Shown: positions 28,421 through 64,000 of the stretch, in pieces | Position numbering within the stretch: the stretch's first letter is position 1 | How the letters are laid out: each line of letters opens with the position of its first letter | Assembly (NCBI GenBank): GCA_036898135.1 | Contig: CM072525.1 | Span: 19,589,293-19,653,292, forward strand | DNA length: 64,000 bases | Direction of reading: 5' to 3' | Origin: Oncomelania hupensis | Lineage: Eukaryota; Mollusca; Gastropoda; Littorinimorpha; Pomatiopsidae | The notes under the pieces: generated by a model | Told to the model about the DNA's origin: nothing | The model's input: only the letters and a program-made list of their open reading frames with translations | Databases searched by the model: none | Program-made: the position numbers and the translations under genes

Positions 28421-28995
28421 TGGTGGCAGGGACTTTGGCGAACTTTCAATGGCTGAAATATTTGGAGAAGAGGTGGGGTTTTAGATTCTTCTTGAAAGCA
28501 TCATGCGACTGGATGAGGCGGAGGTCGGAAGGCAAAGAGTTCCACAGAGTGGGAGCAAAAACAGAGAATGGCCTTTTTCCAAAGGAATTGAGGGAATACT
28601 TGGGAACAGTGAGAAGAGATGAATTTTGAGAACGAAGTAATCGGGAAGGTTGATATAAACACAACAATTATGAGATGTAGGAGGGACAGGAGTCAGTGTG
28701 GAGGCAATGGAAACAGAGGGAGGCAATTTTGTACTCGATACGAGCTTTGAAAGGGAGCCAGTGAAGCGTTTTTAGAGCAGTGCTTGCACTAGAATGGCGC
28801 GGTTGTCAAAGAACGAGACGGGCAGTGTTGTTTTGGATGCGTTGGAGTCTATAGAGTTTATTTTCCGGTAGGCCGGCCAAAAGAGAATTGCCGTAGTCAA
28901 GTCGTGACAGATTAAAGGACACAGCAAGTTTGTTAGTGGCTTCAACTGTGAGGTATCGGCGTATTTTACTGAGTCTTCGAAGATGAAAATTAAGA
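28421..28995 (-). mobile_element. CR1/L2-like non-LTR element, 3' fragment
   Basis: Reading the minus strand gives the post-RT tail of a CR1/L2/Rex1-type polymerase: HLRRLSKIRRYLTVEATNKL, SRLDYGNSLL, LQRIQNNTARLVL, then LHWLPFKARIEYKI and finally RPFSVFAPTLWNSLPSDLR. Frames are broken by at least two stops, so it is dead. The upstream RT core is replaced at about 28996 by an RTE fragment. Confidence 0.85.
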
Positions 28996-29213
28996 GATCT
29001 GACATTCCAGGTTCCTATGACGATGTTGTTTCTCGTGCGGATCTTGCTAAATTGTCCATCAGTAGCATACTTATCACCTCCGTCCTGGTGGCCAACGGAA
29101 GGCGCGGTCCTTGCTGACCCGGGCGACGACCGATCCGGTATGGAATCAGTGGATAGTTTCATCATGTAGTGTGTCTTGGGAAAAAAGACCTGGCGGTGCC
29201 CAATCCTCTCCCG
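28996..29213 (-). mobile_element. RTE-like 5' fragment (minus) fused to CR1/L2 piece
   Basis: It encodes the region before and just into the endonuclease (SIPDRSSPG, APSVGHQDGG, NNIVIGTWNVRS), then switches in frame to the CR1/L2-like fragment. The first roughly 220 bp of the element and everything after GTWNVR are missing. Confidence 0.88.
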
Positions 29214-29387
29214 GTTTTTTTGTGTTATTTTTTCAATTAGCTTGCTTAAAGTGTGCTACGTAAAATCCTCAATTGGAGATTTGTTGGTTTGATTTGACTA
29301 CTTTGGATAAACTGGCCGCCATAACTATTTCGTTCGCCCGTTGGTGCGCGGTAAACAAAATCTCCACATTATTGTTACCCAGTGTCA
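29214..29387. other. Spacer between oppositely oriented RTE pieces
   Basis: About 175 bp with no match to the RTE family and no gene. Confidence 0.4.
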
Positions 29388-29688
29388 AACACGATGACCT
29401 GCTCACAGTGGCGAAAAAAACGGAAACTCCGATGGTATGGCCACTTCACCAGATCATCAGGTCTTGCAAAGACCATCCTGCAAAGCACGGTGCAAGGAGG
29501 TAGAAGAAGAAGGAGACCCAAAAAAGATGTGGGAGGACAACATTCGAGAATGGACTGGTTTGACACTGAGCGAGACCATCAGGGTTGCTGAGGACAGGGA
29601 AAGATGGAGTATGCTGGTTAAACGATCATCTGTGGTGCCCCTACGACCTCCGAGTTACGGGATAGGATAGGATAGGATAGGTCAAAGT
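29388..29688 (+). mobile_element. RTE-like 3' fragment (plus)
   Basis: It encodes the C-terminal tail of ORF2 (KLRWYGHFTRSSG, TVQGGRRRRRPKK, WSMLVKRSSVVPLR) with at least two single-base frameshifts, and ends in the ATAGG tandem tail. It is inverted with respect to the piece at 28996-29213. Confidence 0.9.
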
Positions 29689-30250
29689 AATATCTTAAAG
29701 CCCTACGCACTCGTATCAACGAACGGGCATTGAAATGTAGAATTTCAAAGGGTATGAAATGGAATTAAATCACAGTTGGATGACTATTTAATCGCTGTGG
29801 AACAATGTTCGAGTGAACTTGAATCCTGCCGTTGACGATGTTGTTGATCTTTTCTTGTATACCGCGATCCTTCACGTCGGTAAACATGCTCATTGGTTTC
29901 GTGGACAGCTTACTCGAGTCAGCGGTGGAGAGGCTGTTCACCGATGACGGACGATCCTCACGAAACGCGATGAGACCTATATTTCAGCCATCAATGTAAG
30001 CACTCACTGGCAGGTTTGACTTTCTCTTGCACCGTGTTTCGAAAAGTCGATGCAGCATTTGTGAACGATTTGAATCGACCCAAGTTAGTTCACAGAAGTC
30101 GAGTCTTCCATGTTTGAAGTTGTCGAAATAGACGAGCTAGCGTTTGTTACTTTCATTTTGCTCGTCCCCCACTGTTTGAGGATTGCTTGCTGTGTGCGGT
30201 TAGCTTCTGGCACAGGAAGATCCTGGAATGTTTTAATAGAAGATGAGTGG

Positions 30251-30251
<1 letters not shown>
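29689..30251. other. No gene seen
   Basis: Intergenic, no recognisable element. Confidence 0.4.
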
Positions 30252-30326
<75 letters not shown>

Positions 30327-30372
30327 TATCATCATCATCATCATCATCATCGCCGTCATCCTCCTTTTCATG

Positions 30373-30405
<33 letters not shown>
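30252..30405. repeat. (ATC)n microsatellites
   Basis: Two blocks of ATC (30252-30350, 30374-30405) separated by a CGCCGTCATCCTCC bridge. Confidence 0.95.
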
Positions 30406-30406
<1 letters not shown>

Positions 30407-30511
30407 GTAAGTAACAAGAACACCCGAAAGCAATACAGCAAACTAAACCATGAAGAAAGAGCACCGTCGGCTCCTGAAAAAACTTTCTACTGTAAGTGAA
30501 TTTGATTCTGA

Positions 30512-31090
30512 AAGAGCCGAATCAGGACCACAAAATCAAGACCACCACTTGGTTGAAAGAGGACTCACCCCTGATCCGCATAAAAGATCTGCCTAAACAA
30601 CCCTGAAGGCACTCCACCAGCCGGTCACTATACAATAAAGGCATCCCACGCAGGGGACCCTGAGGCTATTCTCTAATTTATCGAACCCCGTTTACCAAAC
30701 CATCATAGAATACACACATCATTATAAAATATCAACACAACACATACATATAAAATGCCTACATTGCCAAATAATAATATCATAGGAATCCCCAGTGACC
30801 ATTTGGCAGAAAGCGTCCAAAATTCCCAAACTGATCCAGCAGACCTCACACACAAATGAGGAGTTTTGTTCCGAAAGAGTTTTCAAGAAGAAAGTTAGGT
30901 GACTGGTCTAGCGAAGAAGATAGTAGGCTTAGTAAATTGACAGAACAGAATAGGAATGAGAAAGAACAAAGGAGAAAGACAGCGCCAGTGGGAATTTAAA
31001 GCACTAAATTTCAAGAAAGTGGGGGTCCTATTTATACAGAAGTCTCCGTCAATTCCACGTGGGTCGAGTTCAGCAGAGATTCATGCAAAC
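30512..31090 (-). mobile_element. CAAT-tailed repeat R1, diverged copy
   Basis: It aligns along its length with 35531-42681 (minus the LTR element), 50517-51223 and 58096-58655: AATCAGGACC, GATCCGCATAAAAGATCTGC, CATCCCACGCAGGGGAC, CATATAAAATGCCTA, GGAATTTAAAGCACTA. It is the most diverged of the four. No protein is encoded; it may be a SINE or the 3' end of an unseen LINE. Confidence 0.8.
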
Positions 31091-31232
31091 ATCCCAATTC
31101 ATAATAACTACACGCAGTCCATTTTTCTGACCCACTCTCAGCGTCTTTGAAATAGTCAAGTAAAGTGACGAGACGTAATTTAGCAATCACTTGACAGAAA
31201 TAACCTTTGCACTTCGCAGTGACATGCGCAGT
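31091..31232. other. Short stretch 3' of the GPCR frame
   Basis: Probably 3' untranslated or intron sequence of the GPCR gene; no polyadenylation signal is clear. Confidence 0.3.
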
Positions 31233-59630
<28,398 letters not shown>

Positions 59631-59891
59631 CTTGCTTTCGTGTCGAAGCAGACAAACGATAGCCTTGCGATCTGGATTGTAGACGCATAATATTTTAGCA
59701 TCATCATTGCACTGAACCATTCTTTGAAGAAGAAGAACAACAACAACCAGATGATGATGAAGAAGAAGAAAAGTCCAATTCCATTAATATAAAACAACAC
59801 AGTACGCATATCATACAATTGGGAAAAAAAAGAAGTAAAATTATAAAAATAAAATACCATAAAACTTTCAAAAAATATGTCTTTTGTATGG

Positions 59892-59892
<1 letters not shown>
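59631..59892. other. Region upstream of the GPCR
   Basis: Presumed 5' untranslated and promoter region of the GPCR; no distinct TATA or initiator found. AAGAAGAAGAAC repeats at 59728-59770. Confidence 0.4.
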
Positions 59893-59977
<85 letters not shown>

Positions 59978-60001
59978 ACTTTATATCTGTCCTTCTTTCT
60001 G

Positions 60002-60083
<82 letters not shown>

Positions 60084-60120
60084 CATCCATCCATCCATCC
60101 ATCCACCCATCCATCCATCC

Positions 60121-60180
<60 letters not shown>
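59893..60180. repeat. (ATCT)n and (ATCC)n microsatellite
   Basis: About 288 bp of ATCT units with one irregular gap near 59975-60000 and an ATCC block at 60081-60120. It starts about 260 bp upstream of the GPCR start. Confidence 0.97.
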
Positions 60181-60181
<1 letters not shown>

Positions 60182-61282
60182 AGTGTTTTTTTGCAATACA
60201 ATTAAAAACATTTATGTATTGTTAAAGTACTTAGATCCTATCAGGCAAAGCAGAAGATAAAGTCATGGACTACATAATAAAACGATGGAAAACGTGTGGC
60301 TTCTACTGAACACGTTTTCAAACTTTTATACCATCTTTCTTTCATTTATTCCCTCTTCCTTTCATTCATTAATTCTTTCTTGCTTTTATTATTTTGTCTT
60401 TCTTTCTGTCACTTTTTATAATTTTTTTTCTTGTTATCTTTCTTTCTTTTTCTTTATTATTTTCTTTCTTACGTTCTTTCACTACTAAATTTGGTTGTTA
60501 CGGTCAATCTGTTTTTTTCTTTCCGTATTTCAAAGAGCGTAGAAACAAAACAAACACACCACTATATTTATTGAAAGATGCGAAGCGCAAAAAGGCACCG
60601 TAAAAAAAACAACCAGAACCAAAGTCCGCTAATTCTCTACAGGCTCACAGACTGATGCAAAAAGAATGCACAGGTCTGTATATATAGACATAAAAAGATG
60701 CGATCGCATAGCATTCGCAGGCTTTATATATTACATTCAGGTTAGATTCGCTTCGGCTCAACCCTTTTAATCGAAGCGGCACCAGAGAGAAAAGAGAAAA
60801 AATAAAAGAGAGAGAGAGGGGGGGGGGAGGTTGGGGTGGGGAGACAGACACAGACAGAGAAATAACGATATACGGAGAGAGAAAGAAAGACAGAGAGATA
60901 GCGAGAGAATGTGTGTCCGACAGAGCAAAAAACAGACAGGTGGAGACAGATACAGATAGACGAAGAGAGATAGACAGACACACAGACAGACAACCAGATT
61001 AAGGGAGACACAGACAGACAGATGGAGAGAGAAAGAGATAGAGAGAGACAGAGAGTGTGACAGACACAGTGAGAAAAAGAGAAAGACATATAGAGAGACA
61101 GAGAGTATGATAGACACAGAGTGAGGAAGAGAAAGACAGACAGAGACAGAGGCTGATTCAGGCTCAGATTGAAATTCAGATTCAGACATGTTATTTATAA
61201 GAATGATGGAGATTTTAAGCTATAAGCTTAAGGTACAATCTGTCCTTGCGTCATTCACTCTCACATTCATTTACAATTTAAA

Positions 61283-61283
<1 letters not shown>
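60181..61283. other. No gene seen; GACA-rich segment
   Basis: T-rich sequence to 60500, AT-rich to 60790, then a degenerate GAGACAGACAGA tract at 60790-61150. Confidence 0.5.

Positions 61284-61371
<88 letters not shown>
61284..61371. repeat. (GT)n then (GA)n microsatellite
   Basis: About 15 GT units followed by about 28 GA units. Confidence 0.97.
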
Positions 61372-61374
<3 letters not shown>

Positions 61375-61731
61375 CATATTCACTATTATAATTTTTGTAC
61401 ATCGTCGTTGATCTAGGAGATGATCCGTTAAACCCTAAAAGCATGAGGATCGATGTTGATTAGGTTTTTTTCTTAAAAAAATTTGAAGTTGTTTTTTATT
61501 TAGATTTTGTATTATTTTTTTCCCGAAATGTGTCTGAATGCTATCTCATATATAGTATACACACACTTGTTTACGCACTAACTAAATTGTATTGTACTGC
61601 TTCGCATGTGTTTGAGTGATACAATTGAAACTTAAAATGTGATGATGATAAATTTAGTTTTTATTTATTTTCCTTCTGTACTAATTTAGGATCTGTAGCG
61701 CATCTGTTCTGAATGTATCAAATAAATAAAA

Positions 61732-61762
<31 letters not shown>

Positions 61763-62279
61763 ATGATAAACTTGGTAAGCCTATACCTATAAACCCGCTC
61801 ATGATATTGCCACCTTGGAAATGTACTAAACCATCCCCCCTCTCTTCCATTCTCACCTCCACATCCCGATCCCCGCCTTTTTAGGCCCCTTTCTTTTGGC
61901 CAAAAAAGCCCCTTGGGATGTGAACCTTTTGTTTGTCTTTTGAATGAAATAATATAATAGGACAAACTATCAATACTAGCTTTAGTTTCCATGCAGCCAG
62001 AGAAAAAGTGGTGTGTTCGTGTGTCTGAGAGTGAGAGAGAAAGAGAGAGTGAGTGAGAGAATTTCTTGATCAGCAGATCGGCAGATAAACCCCAGATTGC
62101 TGACCCTTGGGTTAAAATTTGTTGGATTTGAGCATTAAAAAGCTTAAAAAAGACTTAGCAAAAATTCACCAAGTGACCAGAGCAAGTTCATGATGGCTGA
62201 AACGCCTTTTTTTACTCGTTCGGCTGCATCTCTAAAAGTATAAGAAAAATGTTAGTAGCATGAGAGACATTAAAATCCC
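61372..62279. other. No gene seen
   Basis: AT-rich; an (AAAT)n tract at 61715-61763 and a short GAGAGTGAGT tract at 62025-62060. Confidence 0.45.
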
Positions 62280-63540
62280 TAGATATTTGTACCTGTTAAC
62301 AACTGTCAAAACTCGTCCATCAGAACACATCTATTCTCTCTCGCACAAAAAAAGCCTCAATTGCGGAACACAACAATGTTGGATTTTTTCAACTTAACAA
62401 CAAGACCCAGTCGTTTTGCACTTTCACAAAGGACATCCAGATGAGTTTGCAGCCCGACTGTTGTGTGTGAAACCAAAACTGCATCATCAGCAGAAAGTGA
62501 AATGAACAATTCGGTAAGCTCTGGGGACAGCTGAATCCCGTATTTACCACGATTTTTTTTACAATATCTTTCGTCAGTTCATTAATTTAAAAAGAGATAA
62601 AAGCACAAGCCAGCACACTTCTCCCTGCTTCAGGCCCTGTGGGAGACACAAAACTCATCAGTCAGGCCAGCACCAGCACGAACACGTGCTTTGGCAACAT
62701 TATAATGCTCTGTATGGCCTTCACTACTTTACCATTCAAACAGATCTATACAACACTTTCCAAAGATTGTCTCTGCTAGTGGAATCAAAGGCCTGCCGAA
62801 AGTCTGTAAAAGCGACACAGTTTCCTGTGCCTTGCATTAAAATCGCCCCATGGTATAAAAGGTAAGTCGCCGTATTTCCTCACATTCTCAAGCATACAAT
62901 CTTCAAGTTGAGTAACTCCATTGTAAATATCAGTCGCTTCATAATATGAGGAGCTTTCAAGGTTTAAATAACAGACTATTAGAATACAATCTGTTGGGGC
63001 AATCAAAGGACGTTGGAATAGCTTTAAGATGACAAAACTCAAATTCAGACTCTATTCTTTCTATATATACGAATAAGAATGATAAATAAATTAATTAATT
63101 AATTAATTAACGGTAAATATTTTTCACAAGAAACCCCATTCCATCGTAGAGACGATCCAGGATGTTGTCATTTATTTTAAGGCCAGCAGAATCGAACACC
63201 TTTTGTGATTAAACTAATGACTGAGAAATTGTCTTAGTAAAGGTTTCACAAATGAAAACAATGTCGTACTGATTAGGAACACACACAAAATCACACTCAT
63301 CTGTAAGCGTACATAAAATCTTAAATATAAAAAAATATCAAAGACAAAGAATAAGTGACAAGATCATTAGTACTGTTACGGCAGATTAAAGAACCATTCA
63401 CAATGTTGTCATCATCATTGTCACACTCACTTTCATTATTCAAAATGTAGCTATCATCATCATAGCCATTATCATTAATGAAATCACTATCATCTTCATA
63501 AAAATTGACATTATAATAATTATTATCATTATTATGAGTT
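62280..63540 (-). mobile_element. Decayed non-LTR element (endonuclease and RT)
   Basis: Minus-strand frames, broken by many stops and shifts, give endonuclease pieces (CDFVCVPNQYDIVFICETF at about 63300, then DCILIVCYLNLESSSYY and DLPFIPWGDFNAR at 62850-63000). RT pieces follow: CVAFTDFRQAFDSTSRDNLW, INELTKDI, SLSADDAVLVSHTT and VVNRYKYLGI (62815 to 62285). A deletion joins endonuclease to RT. Upstream, 63400-63540 reads as an acidic Asp/Asn-rich stretch that may belong to it. It is unlike the RTE family elsewhere in the window. Confidence 0.75.
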
Positions 63541-63970
63541 TAATGGCCACATTTGGCTTACGTTTTACGGCTTATGCATTCGGTGAGTTGGTGTCGCCAT
63601 GTTTATCTCGGACCGATTCGAATTTATAAACCTGTGTAGCTGTGTAATTTCACTACAACAGGGCACTTTTTCAAGACGATGTAATGTAATCTTTCACAAT
63701 TTAATTATAATATGAACAACTTTACTAAGATCGAAACGCAACAAGTGAATTCAACTGCCTTTAGCTCGCCAAGTCGTGTGTAGCAGACAACATGTGTGTA
63801 AGAGGAGATTAGGTTGACTTCTAAACTTGTGACGTCACACTGTCGCATCTGATTGGTCCTCGTAAGCCCGGTTTATGTATTTTTGCTGAAGAAATCAAAC
63901 ATGCGCTATCCTTGAGAAATTTTAAGTTAGCCTGTACGCAGGTAAATACAACAGGAATTCATAAGCGTCT
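63541..63970. other. No gene seen
   Basis: AT-rich non-coding sequence near the right edge. Confidence 0.4.
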
Positions 63971-64000
63971 CATTGTATTAGACAATGGGTCCCGACAGGA
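63971..64000 (+). mobile_element. Start of a 5'-truncated RTE copy at the window edge
   Basis: The last 30 bases match 22000-22029 of RTE copy B with one difference (CATTGTATTAGACAATGGGT, then CCCGACAGGA). The element must continue to the right; it begins inside the region after the RT core. Confidence 0.85.

Overview
This is a eukaryotic, intron-rich, repeat-saturated window, most likely from a gastropod mollusc and probably a heterobranch (sea-slug or sea-hare type). The evidence is a seven-transmembrane receptor of the kind called chemosensory receptors in Aplysia, Elysia and Plakobranchus, an NRF-6-type membrane protein, a dense load of tRNA-derived SINEs and RTE-like elements, and extreme trinucleotide and dinucleotide microsatellites. 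The species is an inference; the coding families are read directly from the sequence.

Two host genes are recognisable, both on the minus strand and head to tail. (1) An NRF-6-like (nose resistant to fluoxetine) gene runs from a signal-peptide exon at 18085 down to 1821 and leaves the left edge before its multi-pass acyltransferase-3 domain. (2) A rhodopsin-class GPCR has seven exons from 59630 down to 31233. Spliced by hand they give one uninterrupted frame of about 403 residues, from 2 kb of coding sequence spread over 28 kb. Between the genes (18.1-31.2 kb) and inside their introns almost everything is transposable elements or simple sequence.

Mobile DNA from left to right: a SINE with a tiny nested insert (1.3 kb); a 1.5-kb solo LTR (3.6-5.1 kb); a 53-bp satellite (6.05 kb); SINEs (8.5, 14.1 kb); an intact RTE-like element (10.4-13.7 kb); a deleted Tigger/pogo element (14.5-15.3 kb); a second RTE copy with a nonsense codon (19.2-22.6 kb); a solo LTR (24.6 kb); chimeric non-LTR debris (28.4-29.7 kb); a 36-bp minisatellite made of SINE promoter units (33.2 kb); a nearly complete LTR retrotransposon whose integrase lies before the reverse transcriptase (35.8-42.3 kb, Gmr1-like); a four-layer nest of elements (46.8-52.2 kb); two more 1.5-kb solo LTRs (52.4 and 56.3 kb); an RT-deleted RTE derivative (54.5-55.9 kb); SINEs and a CAAT-tailed repeat (58-59.4 kb); and a decayed non-LTR element (62.3-63.5 kb). 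Another RTE copy begins in the last 30 bases.

The most noteworthy points are the Ty1/copia-like domain order in a Ty3-type element, microsatellites lying within about 11 nt of six splice sites in both host genes, the stop/start overlap between the two RTE ORFs, the stratified element nest with target-site duplications readable at three levels, and an array of ten Pol III A-box-like units. No RNA gene, CRISPR array or bacterial feature was found.
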